From assembly GCF_014876185.1 (NCBI RefSeq), contig NZ_JADALJ010000001.1, forward strand, positions 1,302,001 through 1,366,000: DNA of 64,000 bases. The letters are read 5' to 3'. Position 1 is the first letter of the stretch. Every line of letters begins with the position of its first letter. Made by a program: the position numbers and the translations under genes. Below are positions 27,617-36,716 of this stretch, in pieces. This DNA is from Rufibacter sp. LB8 (GTDB taxonomy: Bacteria > Bacteroidota > Bacteroidia > Cytophagales > Hymenobacteraceae). The notes under the pieces are model-generated. The model was not told where the DNA came from. It searched no databases and saw only the letters and a program-made list of their open reading frames with translations.

Positions 27617-28393
27617 ATGATTAATTTTGAAGCCTTAGAAGCCCAATTAGATACCTTACAGCATAGTTATTTGGCGGCCCAGCCGTTTCCGCATTTGGTG
27701 ATTGACAACTTCTGTGACACACAGAAACTGGAGCGCGCCTACGCCAGCATTCCCGAACTCAGCAACAAAAGCCGGGATTATGCCTTCGCTAATAACAAGT
27801 TTGAGAAATCTAATTACCGGGAGTTGGGACCTGAGTTGATGGAACTATACCAGGATCTATCTTCTGACCGGTTTAACAAGATTCTCTGCCACATCACGGC
27901 CAAGAAAGTGTTTGTGGACCCCAAAAACCACGGCGGCGGACTGCACCAAGGCAAGAAAAACAGCTTCTTGGACATGCACCTGGACTTCAACTACCACCCG
28001 CTGCAAAAGAACTGGTACCGTGAACTCAACTTGCTGTTGTACCTCAACAAAGACTGGAAACCAGAGTACAAAGGCGGCCTGGTCATCAAAGATTTGCGCA
28101 CCAACGAGCAAACCGAACTGGACGTGCCGTTCAACCGCCTGATTATTCAGCAGTGCGCGCCTTACACCCTGCACGGCTATTACATGACCAACTTCCCCGA
28201 AGGCAGATTCAGGACTTCCATTGCCACCTACGCTTACCAGGTGCATGAACATCTGATTGAGACGCCTAGAACCACCGACTGGTTTCCGGGCAAAGATGCC
28301 TCTGTCATGAAAAAACTGCTGGCCAAGAATTATAACTTTCTGGTGCAGACCAAAAACAAATTCTTCGGGAGCGGAACGGCCAAAAACCAATAG
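27617..28393 (+). CDS. 2-oxoglutarate/Fe(II)-dependent oxygenase
   Basis: This 258-residue enzyme has the double-stranded beta-helix signature of the family. It has the HxD iron ligands H121 and D123 (DMHLDFN), the distal ligand H186 (YTLHGYY) and the 2-oxoglutarate-binding arginine in GRFRTS (197-199). It probably hydroxylates a protein side chain or a sugar; the neighbouring glycosyltransferase and asnB suggest a cell-surface modification, but the substrate is unknown. I start at the ATG at 27617, where family similarity begins. It is 8 bp upstream of the glycosyltransferase gene. Confidence 0.85.
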   Translation: MINFEALEAQLDTLQHSYLAAQPFPHLVIDNFCDTQKLERAYASIPELSNKSRDYAFANNKFEKSNYRELGPELMELYQDLSSDRFNKILCHITAKKVFVDPKNHGGGLHQGKKNSFLDMHLDFNYHPLQKNWYRELNLLLYLNKDWKPEYKGGLVIKDLRTNEQTELDVPFNRLIIQQCAPYTLHGYYMTNFPEGRFRTSIATYAYQVHEHLIETPRTTDWFPGKDASVMKKLLAKNYNFLVQTKNKFFGSGTAKNQ

Positions 28394-28401
28394 GCAGAAG
28401 A

Positions 28402-29562
28402 ATGAAGAACGTTCTGATTGTCAATCAGTCTGCTGAACTGTACGGAGCCGATAAAATACTCTTGGAGTTGCTGCTGCATTACCCGGCGGGCTACAACCCC
28501 ATTGTGGTGCTCCACGAAGACGGCCCTTTTAAAGACATGCTCCAAAGCAAAGGCATTCAGGTAATTCACGCCTCGGTGATTAAAGTGCGGCGCGGCATCT
28601 TGAACGTCGGGTTTCTGGGCGGGCTGCCGTTTGAGGTTTTGAAGGCGTTCAGGACCATTAGAAAAGAACTCAACGGCCAAGAAATCCACCTGATTCACTC
28701 CAATGCCACCTCGGTGTTTATTGGCGCATTCTACTCCTTTTTCTTCCGGAAAAAGCACCTCTGGCACGTACATGAAATCATAGAACACCCCCGGAAAATT
28801 GCTTTGGCCTACCCCAGAATTGTGAATTTTTTCGCCAGCAAGGTGGTGTTCAACTCCAGGGCCACTGAGAAACATTTCACGTCTATTTTGCCCAGCATCA
28901 AAGAGATAAGCACGCTGGTCTACAATGGCCAAAGCCGCGCCTTTACGCAAATTTCTGAGGAAGAAAAACTCAACATCCGGCAAACGTATTTCAACGCGGA
29001 TCCTAATGACGTGGTAATTGGGTTGGTCGGGCGCATTAGTAAAATCAAAGGCCAATTGCTTTTGTTGGAGGCTTTTTCGCACCTCACAGCTTCGCACCCT
29101 AATGCTAAACTGGTCTTGATAGGTTCGCCAGCCAAAGGCAAAGAATATGACCTGGAGGCGGTAGAAGCGTTTATTCAAAAGCAGCAACTCGGCCAAAAAG
29201 TGGTGGTGCTGGACTTCCAGGCGAATATCTGGCCCTTTTATGACGCACTGGACATTGTCACGTTCCCGTCCACGGAGAAGGAATCGTTTGGCTTGGTGGC
29301 CACTGAGGCCATGCTCTGCGCCAAACCCGTGGTGGCCGCTGACCACGGCGGACTTTCTGAGATTGTGGTGCACCAGCAAACCGGCCTGCTCTTTGAACCC
29401 AACAACGCCCAGGCGCTTGCCGAAAGCCTCACCCAATTAATTTATTCTGAAGACCTCCGGATGGCCTATGGCCAAAACGGGCTGATCCGCGTGAAAGAAG
29501 TTTTCTCTACAGAACAGTTTGTGGCCGGCATCCAACAGGTGTATGATGAACTGACGGCGTAG
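28402..29562 (+). CDS. Family 4 glycosyltransferase
   Basis: This 386-residue GT-B enzyme begins MKNVLIVNQSAELYGADKIL, with the acceptor-side glycine-rich pattern. The Glycos_transf_1 half has the motifs VGLVGRISKIKGQ near residue 207 and FPSTEKESFGLVATEAMLCAKPVVA (the E-x7-E donor site). It would transfer a sugar from a nucleotide-sugar donor. It probably forms a small operon with the oxygenase gene. Confidence 0.92.
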   Translation: MKNVLIVNQSAELYGADKILLELLLHYPAGYNPIVVLHEDGPFKDMLQSKGIQVIHASVIKVRRGILNVGFLGGLPFEVLKAFRTIRKELNGQEIHLIHSNATSVFIGAFYSFFFRKKHLWHVHEIIEHPRKIALAYPRIVNFFASKVVFNSRATEKHFTSILPSIKEISTLVYNGQSRAFTQISEEEKLNIRQTYFNADPNDVVIGLVGRISKIKGQLLLLEAFSHLTASHPNAKLVLIGSPAKGKEYDLEAVEAFIQKQQLGQKVVVLDFQANIWPFYDALDIVTFPSTEKESFGLVATEAMLCAKPVVAADHGGLSEIVVHQQTGLLFEPNNAQALAESLTQLIYSEDLRMAYGQNGLIRVKEVFSTEQFVAGIQQVYDELTA

Positions 29563-29588
29563 GTTTTCCCACGTTTTTCTTGCAAATT

Positions 29589-29628
29589 CTGTTTTCGGCT
29601 TCATTTCCAGAAATGAGCCCGAAAACAG
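29589..29628. repeat. 40-bp palindrome, copy 8
   Basis: It lies 26 bp after the glycosyltransferase stop. It has the CT/AG-ended variant on both sides (CTGTTTTCGG with GAAAACAG), so the end pair is kept. Confidence 0.92.
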
Positions 29629-29781
29629 AAACTAAATTTCTATATTGACTTCTCTTGGCTTAACACCTAATCCAAAAAGAACAAAATACACCACCTCTGA
29701 TTTAACAAAAACCCCATTTTCACATAATATTTTCAACGAACGCAACTTTTTATTGTAAATTTCGATTGTTAATTCAACTAT

Positions 29782-29799
29782 TTGTCACATATTTGACAA
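29782..29799. promoter_or_regulatory. Inverted repeat, possible operator upstream of asnB
   Basis: TTGTCA and TGACAA form a perfect 6-bp inverted repeat around a 6-bp AT spacer, 25 bp before the asnB start in a very AT-rich stretch. The form is that of a dimeric regulator site; nothing identifies the regulator. Confidence 0.35.
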
Positions 29800-29823
29800 T
29801 CGACAATTTAAAAGATAAGTATT

Positions 29824-31509
29824 GTGTGTGGAATTGTTTGTGCCTTTGATTTAAAGGAAAGCGCTGAGACGCTACGGCCTCAGCTTTTGGAAATGGCGAA
29901 ATCCATCCGGCACCGTGGTCCGGATTGGAGCGGTGTTTTCAGTAATGAGAACGCCATTCTGGCCCATGAACGGCTGGCCATTGTAGACCCTATCTCGGGA
30001 AAACAGCCTTTGTTCAGCCAAGACGGGCAATTGGTGCTGGCCGCCAACGGCGAAATCTATAATCACCTGGAACTCCGGGAAAATCTGGTAACAAACTATA
30101 ATTTCCAAACCAAATCTGACTGCGAAGTCATTCTAGCGCTTTACAAAGAAAAAGGGACCAAGTTTCTGGATGATTTGAACGGCATCTTCGGGTTTGCGCT
30201 CTATGACGTGGAAAACAACGCGTATATGATTGCCCGTGATCACATGGGCATTATACCATTGTACATTGGCTGGGACAAGGCAGGCACTTTTTACGTAGCC
30301 TCAGAGCTGAAAGCGCTGGAAGGTACATGCGAGAAAATTAAACTGTTCCCGCCGGGCCATTACCTCTCTAGCCAGGAAGAAGGTTTCCAGAAATGGTATG
30401 ACCGTGATTGGAAGGAATACAAGAACGTGGCCGAAAATGAGACCGACATCAAGGCCTTGAAAGATGCCCTGGAAGCCGCCGTGCACCGCCAGTTGATGAG
30501 TGATGTGCCGTACGGCGTGCTGCTTTCCGGCGGACTAGACTCTTCCATCACTTCGGCCATCGCCAAGAAATACGCAGACCGAAGAATTGAAACCAATGAT
30601 CAGGAACGCGCCTGGTGGCCACAGCTCCACTCCTTCGCCATTGGCCTGGAAGGTTCCCCAGACCTGGCCGCCGCCCAAAAAGTGGCTGATCACCTGGGCA
30701 CCGTACACCATGAGATAAAATTCACCATTCAGGAAGGCATTGACGCCATCAAAGACGTGATCTATCACCTGGAAACCTATGACGTGACCACCGTGCGCGC
30801 CTCTACGCCCATGTATTTAATGGCGCGCGCCATAAAGGCCATGGGTATTAAAATGGTGTTGTCCGGTGAAGGGGCTGATGAAATCTTCGGAGGTTATCTG
30901 TACTTCCACAAAGCACCCAATGCCAAAGAATTCCACGAGGAGAACGTACGCAAGCTGGACAAGCTGCACATGTATGACTGCCTGCGCGCCAACAAATCTC
31001 TGGCCGCCTGGGGCATTGAGGGCCGCGTGCCGTTCCTGGACAAAGAATTCATGGACGTAGCCATGCGCATCAACCCGCAGGACAAAATGATAAACGGCGA
31101 ACGCATGGAGAAATGGGTCTTGCGCAAAGCGTTTGAAGATTATTTGCCGGCCAGCGTAGCGTGGCGCCAAAAAGAACAGTTCTCAGACGGCGTGGGCTAC
31201 AACTGGATTGACACCCTCAAAGAAATGGTAGGCCGCAAAGTCAGTGATGAACAGCTGGAAAACGCCGCTGTGCACTTCCCTATTCAGCCACCCAGCAGCA
31301 AAGAAGAGTTCTATTACCGGTCCATCTTCGCCAAACATTTCCCAAGTGACGCGGCGGCCTTGTCGGTGCCTTCGGTGCCCTCCGTGGCCTGCAGCACGCC
31401 CATCGCGCTAGAGTGGGACGCTTCTTTCAAGAACATGAACGACCCATCTGGCAGAGCCGTGGCCAATGTGCACGCTGATGCCTATTTGAAAGATGAAGTA
31501 GCGGTTTAG
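29824..31509 (+). CDS. asnB: Asparagine synthase B (glutamine-hydrolysing)
   Basis: AsnB makes asparagine from aspartate, ATP and glutamine-derived ammonia. The mature N-terminal nucleophile Cys2 follows the start immediately (MCGIVCAF), which fixes the start at the GTG at 29824. The glutaminase site includes RHRGPDWSG (29-37), and the synthetase half has the PP-loop SGGLDSS (235-241). At 561 residues it is the E. coli-type length. A terminator follows. The 70 bp upstream are very AT-rich with an inverted repeat that might be regulatory. Confidence 0.97.
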   Translation: MCGIVCAFDLKESAETLRPQLLEMAKSIRHRGPDWSGVFSNENAILAHERLAIVDPISGKQPLFSQDGQLVLAANGEIYNHLELRENLVTNYNFQTKSDCEVILALYKEKGTKFLDDLNGIFGFALYDVENNAYMIARDHMGIIPLYIGWDKAGTFYVASELKALEGTCEKIKLFPPGHYLSSQEEGFQKWYDRDWKEYKNVAENETDIKALKDALEAAVHRQLMSDVPYGVLLSGGLDSSITSAIAKKYADRRIETNDQERAWWPQLHSFAIGLEGSPDLAAAQKVADHLGTVHHEIKFTIQEGIDAIKDVIYHLETYDVTTVRASTPMYLMARAIKAMGIKMVLSGEGADEIFGGYLYFHKAPNAKEFHEENVRKLDKLHMYDCLRANKSLAAWGIEGRVPFLDKEFMDVAMRINPQDKMINGERMEKWVLRKAFEDYLPASVAWRQKEQFSDGVGYNWIDTLKEMVGRKVSDEQLENAAVHFPIQPPSSKEEFYYRSIFAKHFPSDAAALSVPSVPSVACSTPIALEWDASFKNMNDPSGRAVANVHADAYLKDEVAV

Positions 31510-31530
31510 GAAAAATTTTAGCTTGAATGA

Positions 31531-31570
31531 AAATCCCTTTCAGTTTATAGCTGGAAGGGATTTTTTGTTT
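31531..31570 (+). terminator. Intrinsic terminator of asnB
   Basis: The stem AAATCCCTTTCAG pairs with CTGGAAGGGATTT (12 of 13 bases) around a 7-base loop and runs into TTTTGTTT. It begins 21 bp after the asnB stop. Confidence 0.85.
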
Positions 31571-31583
31571 TCATTCCTGAAAA

Positions 31584-31757
31584 TGTAGGGACAGGTCGCG
31601 ACCTGCCCTGAACGCTGGCCGAAGTTATCTATTTGCTACAAAGGGAAGTACAATAGATTCCCTCAAGGGAAATGTATGAATCAGGGATAATTTGGACATA
31701 TTCAAAAGGGAATGCGTAGATCGGCAATGCGGGGACATGTCGCGACCTGTCCCTACA
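31584..31757. mobile_element. MITE-like element, 174 bp
   Basis: The ends are inverted repeats: TGTAGGGACAGGTCGCGAC at the left matches the reverse complement of the right end in 19 of 19 bases, with partial pairing further in. Each terminal repeat is itself partly palindromic around TCGCGA. The 130-bp centre has no coding capacity. It looks like a non-autonomous element; the transposase source and a target duplication could not be established. Confidence 0.65.
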
Positions 31758-31797
31758 AATCTGGCATGGGTAGATCCTTCAAATGATTCATCAATTC

Positions 31798-31837
31798 CTG
31801 TTTTCGGTCTCATTTCCAGAAATGAGCCCGAAAACGG
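31798..31837. repeat. 40-bp palindrome, copy 9
   Basis: It lies between the MITE-like element and ybaB, 143 bp before the ybaB ATG. It is the copy furthest from an upstream stop codon among those in same-strand gaps. Confidence 0.92.
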
Positions 31838-31980
31838 AAATCAACTAAACCACGCCAACCCTACCAACCTTCCGGCAAATGGATTACTTTTGGCCTTTCA
31901 GGAAAGGAAACCAGCGGTAGATATCTAATGGCCACCTTTCCGCGTTAGCCAAGAAGACATTTATAAGAAAGGAGAAGCAT

Positions 31981-32316
31981 ATGTTTGACATGTTAGGGAT
32001 GATGAACAAAGTGAAAGAGATGCAGGCCAAGATGAAGGTGGCCCAGGACAATCTCAAACACATTACGGTCACGGCAGAGGCGGGCGCGGGCATGGTGAAA
32101 GCCACGGCCAGCGGCGACCGGCGGTTACTGAAGATTGAGGTAGACGAGACGCTCATGAACCCCAACGACCGCGAAATGCTTTCTGATCTGGTAGTGGCGG
32201 CCGTGAACAAAGCGCTGGACGAGGCCGGAGAAAAAGGCAAAGAAGAACTCAAGAAACAGACAGAGGGCATGATCCCTAACATTCCGGGTTTAGATTTGAG
32301 CGGTTTTGGTCTCTAA
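31981..32316 (+). CDS. YbaB/EbfC family nucleoid-associated protein
   Basis: This 111-residue DNA-binding protein forms tweezer-like dimers in its family and binds DNA as a nucleoid-associated factor. The sequence has the coiled-coil start MFDMLGMMNKVKEMQAKMK and the family core VTAEAGAGMVKATASGDRRL. Length and core are standard. It is not next to dnaX or recR here, unlike in Proteobacteria. The next gene starts within its last codons. Confidence 0.93.
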   Translation: MFDMLGMMNKVKEMQAKMKVAQDNLKHITVTAEAGAGMVKATASGDRRLLKIEVDETLMNPNDREMLSDLVVAAVNKALDEAGEKGKEELKKQTEGMIPNIPGLDLSGFGL

Positions 32317-33421
32317 TCCATCGGTTGCCGTTGTTATCCTGAACTGGAACGGCCGCAGATGGCTGGAACAGTTTCTGCCGGGCGTATTAGAACACAGCCC
32401 TGAAGCTGAAGTCATAGTGGCCGACAACGCTTCTTCAGACGATTCGGTGGCGTTCCTGCAAGAGCATTTCCCATCGGTGAAAACAATTGCGCTACATGAG
32501 AATTTCGGGTTTTGCGAAGGCTATAATCAAGCTTTGGCGCAGGTGCAGACAGACTATTACGTGCTGTTGAATTCAGACGTGGAGGTGACCAAAGGTTGGC
32601 TCACGCCGATGCTAAAGCTCCTGGAAGAAAACCCGACCATAGCCGCCTGTCAGCCCAAGATCAAAGCCTTTCACCAGCGCAGTCATTTTGAGTACGCCGG
32701 TGCGGCCGGAGGTTATTTAGATGCCCAGGGCTACCCCTTCTGCCGCGGACGTATATTTGACACGCTGGAAGAAGACAAAGGCCAGTATGATGACGTACGG
32801 CAGGTTTTCTGGGCCACCGGCGCTTGTTTGTTCATTCGTTCAAAAGCGTTTTGGCAAGCTGGCGGTCTGGACAAAGAATTCTTCGCGCACATGGAAGAGA
32901 TTGACCTCTGCTGGCGACTGCAAAATTTAGGCTACCAGGTTTTCTACCACGGCAAGAGCACCGTATACCACGTGGGCGGTGGCACGCTGCATAAAAGTAA
33001 CCCTAGAAAGACGTTTCTGAATTTCAGGAATGGGGCTTCGTTGCTGTATAAAAACCTTTCTGAGAAAGAACTGAACAAAGTGCTGTACACGCGGTTAGTC
33101 TTAGACGGCGTGGCGGCGGCGCAGTTTCTATTCAAGGGCAACACCAAAGATTTGGCGGCGGTGTACAAGGCGCACCGGGCGTTTTTCGGCTTGAAATCTT
33201 ATTTGAAGGCAAAACGGGCCGAGGTACCCGTAAAAAAAGAAACCAGCCACTTGGTGGGCTGGTACGGGCAGAGCGTGGTGTGGGACTACTTTGTGAAAGG
33301 AAAGAAAACGTTTAGGGAATTACACATCCCAGACCGTGCTTCTTTCGCGCCGCAAAGATTTGCGCACGTTGAGCCAGAAGGCCAGAATCAGGTACACCAA
33401 GACCGGCGACCCGAACGTTAA
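32306..33421 (+). CDS. Family 2 glycosyltransferase (rhamnosyl type)
   Basis: This 371-residue GT-A enzyme has the start VAVVILNWNGRRWLEQFLPG, the donor motif ADNASSDDSV, the metal-binding LLNSDVEV (DxD-like) and the later FWATGACLFIRSKAF and HMEEIDLCWRL patterns of the wbbL-like group. The first possible start is a TTG at 32306, inside the ybaB end, and coupling to ybaB is likely. Its 3' end overlaps the opposite-strand PspC gene by 102 bp. It probably acts in surface glycan synthesis; the sugar is unknown. Confidence 0.9.
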   Translation: MVSNPSVAVVILNWNGRRWLEQFLPGVLEHSPEAEVIVADNASSDDSVAFLQEHFPSVKTIALHENFGFCEGYNQALAQVQTDYYVLLNSDVEVTKGWLTPMLKLLEENPTIAACQPKIKAFHQRSHFEYAGAAGGYLDAQGYPFCRGRIFDTLEEDKGQYDDVRQVFWATGACLFIRSKAFWQAGGLDKEFFAHMEEIDLCWRLQNLGYQVFYHGKSTVYHVGGGTLHKSNPRKTFLNFRNGASLLYKNLSEKELNKVLYTRLVLDGVAAAQFLFKGNTKDLAAVYKAHRAFFGLKSYLKAKRAEVPVKKETSHLVGWYGQSVVWDYFVKGKKTFRELHIPDRASFAPQRFAHVEPEGQNQVHQDRRPER

Positions 33422-33538
33422 AAATGAAAGGTAGATAAAAGATAACCGGATACTGCTTGACGCAAAACCCAGTTTCTCGCCTAATTTTGAACAAACACCA
33501 TAGGCTTGGCTTTCCAGAAAATACTGCAGGTGCTTCAT
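33320..33538 (-). CDS. PspC domain small membrane protein
   Basis: This 72-residue protein matches the PspC domain: a short cytoplasmic part with YGVCSKLGEKLGFASSSIRLSF, followed by a hydrophobic segment (about residues 31-55) with GSPVLVYLILAFWL. In other bacteria PspC domains take part in envelope stress response. I take the ATG at 33538 as start. The gene converges with, and overlaps by 102 bp, the end of the glycosyltransferase on the other strand; the clear domain pattern argues that it is real. Confidence 0.82.
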   Translation of the reverse strand: MKHLQYFLESQAYGVCSKLGEKLGFASSSIRLSFIYLSFLTFGSPVLVYLILAFWLNVRKSLRRERSTVWDV

Positions 33539-33675
33539 GGTTTGAACGTTAGGGAGCCTAAGATACACAAAAAATCATTTTTACCACCAAACTAACGGCA
33601 ACCCAAAGGCCATATTATAGTACCTAGGGCAAGGCAAAGCTGGTGCTTGTATACGTTTCTTCTTTAACTTTAGAT

Positions 33676-35475
33676 ATGTCGGTTGCGCGTAAAGGGGACT
33701 TTTACTATTATTTAGGGGTGGTGTTACTCAGCTTGGTATTGCTGCAAGGCTGCACCTTTTCCCGCATGGCCAAACGCGCCCAGAAAGGTCAGGTCATTTC
33801 GGCGGAGCCGGGCAGTTTGATGGTGCGCGGCAAACAGGTGCCCTTAGAAGTACAGGCCCAGTTGCCCGCCAACCTGCTCAAAAACGACTACCGCTACGCC
33901 ATACGCGTGTACTATAAATCAGACAAAGGCACTGAAGACCACGTGGGCTCCCTGGGATTTGACTTCGGGAATTACAACTTCATAGACGGCAAACCCACCA
34001 TGCAGGGTGCGTTCTCGTTTCCGTTTTCGCCCACCAAAGCGCGCGGGCAGTTGATGGCGCAGGGCATTGTCACCAACCCCAAAGGCCGAAAGAAATACGT
34101 AAAACCGGTGGTCTTGGCGCCGGGCATCAGGACCACGCCCTATCTGGTGCAATATGCCCACGCGCCCGCCAATGCGCCAGAGGTAACCAAAGCAGACGCG
34201 CCCACTACGCTTAAATTCCCCATTTACTTTGACCAGGGGCTGGCCACGTTACGCTCCGGGTTCGGGACGAATTTAAATGCGCTGGATGAATTCCTGAACA
34301 CCAACCAGAAAACCAAGAAGATTGAGATTCTGGCCACGCATTCGCCAGACTCCCTGGAGACCGTTACCAGAAATTTAGCGGCCCGGCGCGCCATTGCGGT
34401 GGAGAATTACATCAAGAAAAAGATAGACACAGAATCCTACGTCAACTCGCTGCAGACCACCAAACTCAACTCGCGCACCATTCAGCAGCAGTGGGACGCC
34501 TTTTTAGGCCGAATTCAGATGTCGGCGTTGCCGGAGGAACAGGTGCAGCAGATTCTGGAGATTGTGAACGGCAAGGGCAGTTTTCTGGCCAAGGAAAAAA
34601 AATTGCAGGCGCTTCCGGCCTATGAATACATTGAAACCTACGTGTACCCGGTGTTGCGCTACACCGAAGTGACCGTAGACTTCACCCCCAACCTGCGCCG
34701 CGACTACGAGATTTACCTGCTGGCCAAAAAAGTAGCCGACAACCGCGCCAACGCAGATGTCCTGACCTCAGAGGAAATGCAATACGCCGCCAACCTCACC
34801 CCGCTCTTAGCCGAGAAACGCAAAATCTATGAGAGCGCGGTGGAGAATTACATGAACTGGCAGGCGCTAAACAACCTGGGGCTGGTGTATTTTGAACAGG
34901 CCAAAAAAGAGCTCAAACCCAACGTCAAGAAAGCCCTGCTGGAGAAAGCCATTCTGAACCTGAGGTTCGCGGCGCACCGCAACCCCACCGCGCAGCAATT
35001 CTACAACTTAGCCGTGGCGCATCACCAAACAGGCAACCACCTGGAAGCCATGCAGAGCTATGATTACGCTGTGAAACTGGGTGGTCCGCTGCCCGTTTTG
35101 CAACAGGTCTTCACTGACAAAGCCGCGCTGGAACTGGAAGTAGGCCAGTATGACGATGCCGCGCGCAGCGTTGCCTATGCCGGGTCTGGGTACGCCGCCC
35201 AATACAACCGCACGCTCCTTTATTTCCTGAAGGAAAACTATGAAGACGCCACCAAACTTGGCCTGAAACTGCTGGAGGAATGGCCCCACAACGGCGCCGC
35301 GCATTATTTATTGGCCATTATTGGTGCCCGCAGCCAGAACGAAACCCAGCTCAGCTCCCACCTTAAAAAAGCCATCAAAGCCAATCCGGCGCTGGCGGGC
35401 ATGGCCGTGGAAGACCTGGAATTTCAGAAATACAACAAATCTGCGGCCTTTCTGGAGGCGTTCCGGTCAAAGTAG
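33676..35475 (+). CDS. TPR-containing outer-membrane lipoprotein
   Basis: This 599-residue lipoprotein has the signal peptide ending LLQGC (Cys26 lipidated). A beta-rich region follows (about 30-165), then an OmpA-like segment (about 190-260, with FDQGLATLRSGFGTNLNALDEFL and the Arg/Ala-rich NLAARRAIAVENYI), and TPR units in the last 200 residues. The OmpA-like part suggests peptidoglycan contact and the TPRs protein-protein binding. It resembles PorE/SprE-like lipoproteins in layout only. I choose the ATG at 33676, since it gives a compact signal peptide. Confidence 0.78.
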   Translation: MSVARKGDFYYYLGVVLLSLVLLQGCTFSRMAKRAQKGQVISAEPGSLMVRGKQVPLEVQAQLPANLLKNDYRYAIRVYYKSDKGTEDHVGSLGFDFGNYNFIDGKPTMQGAFSFPFSPTKARGQLMAQGIVTNPKGRKKYVKPVVLAPGIRTTPYLVQYAHAPANAPEVTKADAPTTLKFPIYFDQGLATLRSGFGTNLNALDEFLNTNQKTKKIEILATHSPDSLETVTRNLAARRAIAVENYIKKKIDTESYVNSLQTTKLNSRTIQQQWDAFLGRIQMSALPEEQVQQILEIVNGKGSFLAKEKKLQALPAYEYIETYVYPVLRYTEVTVDFTPNLRRDYEIYLLAKKVADNRANADVLTSEEMQYAANLTPLLAEKRKIYESAVENYMNWQALNNLGLVYFEQAKKELKPNVKKALLEKAILNLRFAAHRNPTAQQFYNLAVAHHQTGNHLEAMQSYDYAVKLGGPLPVLQQVFTDKAALELEVGQYDDAARSVAYAGSGYAAQYNRTLLYFLKENYEDATKLGLKLLEEWPHNGAAHYLLAIIGARSQNETQLSSHLKKAIKANPALAGMAVEDLEFQKYNKSAAFLEAFRSK

Positions 35476-35479
35476 GCGG

Positions 35480-35519
35480 CTGTTTTCGGCTTCATTTCCA
35501 GAATTGAGCCCGAAAACGG
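35480..35519. repeat. 40-bp palindrome, copy 10
   Basis: It starts 4 bp after the TPR lipoprotein stop. One base next to the loop is changed (GAATTGAGCCC). Confidence 0.92.
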
Positions 35520-35619
35520 AAATAAGCCGCATTCATTTCCGCTTGCGGGCAGATGCGTTTTTTTATTTAGGCCGCATGTCTTAATTTTACCCAACAGATT
35601 ATTGACGTTACCCTTTACT

Positions 35620-36603
35620 ATGCGAACCATACAATTCAGAGAGGCCTTGCGTGAGGCAATGAGCGAGGAAATGCGCCGCGACCCAAAAGTGTTCCTGATG
35701 GGCGAGGAAGTTGCCGAATACAACGGGGCCTACAAAGTTAGCCAAGGCATGCTGGACGAGTTTGGGCCGGAGCGCGTGATTGACACCCCCATTGCCGAAC
35801 TGGGCTTTGCCGGTATTGGCGTGGGTGCGGCCATGAACGGCTTACGCCCCATCATTGAGTTCATGACGTTCAACTTCTCATTGGTAGCCATTGACCAGAT
35901 CATCAACTCGGCGGCCAAAGTGATGTCTATGTCCGGTGGTCAGTACTCGGCGCCCATGGTGTTCAGAGGCCCCACCGGCAACGCGGGCATGTTGTCTAGC
36001 CAGCACTCACAGAACTTTGAGAACTGGTTCGCCAACACGCCTGGTTTGAAAGTGGTGGTGCCGTCTAACCCTTATGATGCCAAAGGCTTGCTGAAAAGCG
36101 CCATCAGAGACAATGACCCGGTAATCTTCATGGAGTCTGAGCTCATGTACGGTGACAAAGGCGAAGTGCCGGAGGAAGAATATTTGATCCCCATTGGGGT
36201 AGCCGATACCAAGCGCCAGGGCAAAGATGTGACCATTGTTTCCTTCGGGAAGATGATGAAAGTAGCCCTGCAGGCCGCCGAGGAACTTGCCAAAGACGGT
36301 GTGGAAGCCGAGGTGATTGACTTGCGTTCCGTGAGACCATTAGATTTTAACGCCATTGTGGAATCTGTGAAGCGCACCAACCGTTTGGTAGTGGTGGAAG
36401 AAGCTTGGCCGTTGGCCTCTATCTCTTCTGAGATTGCCTTCCATGTACAGCACCAGGCCTTCGATTATCTTGATGCGCCCGTGAAACGCGTGACCTGCCG
36501 CGACGTTCCGTTGCCTTACGCGCCTACCTTAATTGAGGCCTCACTGCCCAACGTGAAACGCGTGATTGATGCCGTAAAAGAAGTGACCTACGCCAAAGCG
36601 TAA
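35620..36603 (+). CDS. pdhB: Pyruvate dehydrogenase E1 component, beta subunit
   Basis: PdhB forms, with the alpha subunit, the thiamine-diphosphate-dependent E1 enzyme that decarboxylates pyruvate in the pyruvate dehydrogenase complex. The sequence has [19 protein letters not shown], the conserved [17 protein letters not shown] and the C-terminal [16 protein letters not shown] of transketolase-C domains. The ATG at 35620 ([14 protein letters not shown]) fits. Its 327 residues are usual. No E1-alpha, E2 or E3 gene is adjacent, so the complex is encoded at separate loci. A hairpin follows the stop. Confidence 0.95.
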   Translation: MRTIQFREALREAMSEEMRRDPKVFLMGEEVAEYNGAYKVSQGMLDEFGPERVIDTPIAELGFAGIGVGAAMNGLRPIIEFMTFNFSLVAIDQIINSAAKVMSMSGGQYSAPMVFRGPTGNAGMLSSQHSQNFENWFANTPGLKVVVPSNPYDAKGLLKSAIRDNDPVIFMESELMYGDKGEVPEEEYLIPIGVADTKRQGKDVTIVSFGKMMKVALQAAEELAKDGVEAEVIDLRSVRPLDFNAIVESVKRTNRLVVVEEAWPLASISSEIAFHVQHQAFDYLDAPVKRVTCRDVPLPYAPTLIEASLPNVKRVIDAVKEVTYAKA

Positions 36604-36622
36604 GCTGATCACACAATAAAAC

Positions 36623-36657
36623 CAAGAGCCGACCCTTTATAGAATGGTCGGCTCTTG
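36623..36657 (+). terminator. Hairpin terminator after pdhB
   Basis: A perfect 12-bp stem (CAAGAGCCGACC) with an 11-base loop lies 20 bp after the stop. The T tract is weak (TTAGTT), so it may also work as a stability hairpin. Confidence 0.7.
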
Positions 36658-36667
36658 TTAGTTAAAC

Positions 36668-36707
36668 CTGATTTTGGCGCCATTTCCAGTTTAGAGCCCA
36701 AAAACGC
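36668..36707. repeat. 40-bp palindrome, copy 11 (diverged)
   Basis: It lies between the pdhB hairpin and a lipoprotein ATG only 9 bp downstream. It is one of the most diverged copies (ATTTTGGCGCC left, GAGCCCAAAAACG right), but length and layout are kept. Confidence 0.75.
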
Positions 36708-36716
36708 CCGTTGTTT

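Noticed and set aside
34020-34055. CCGTTTTCG in the TPR lipoprotein gene
   Set aside because: Only nine bases match and there is no complementary arm.
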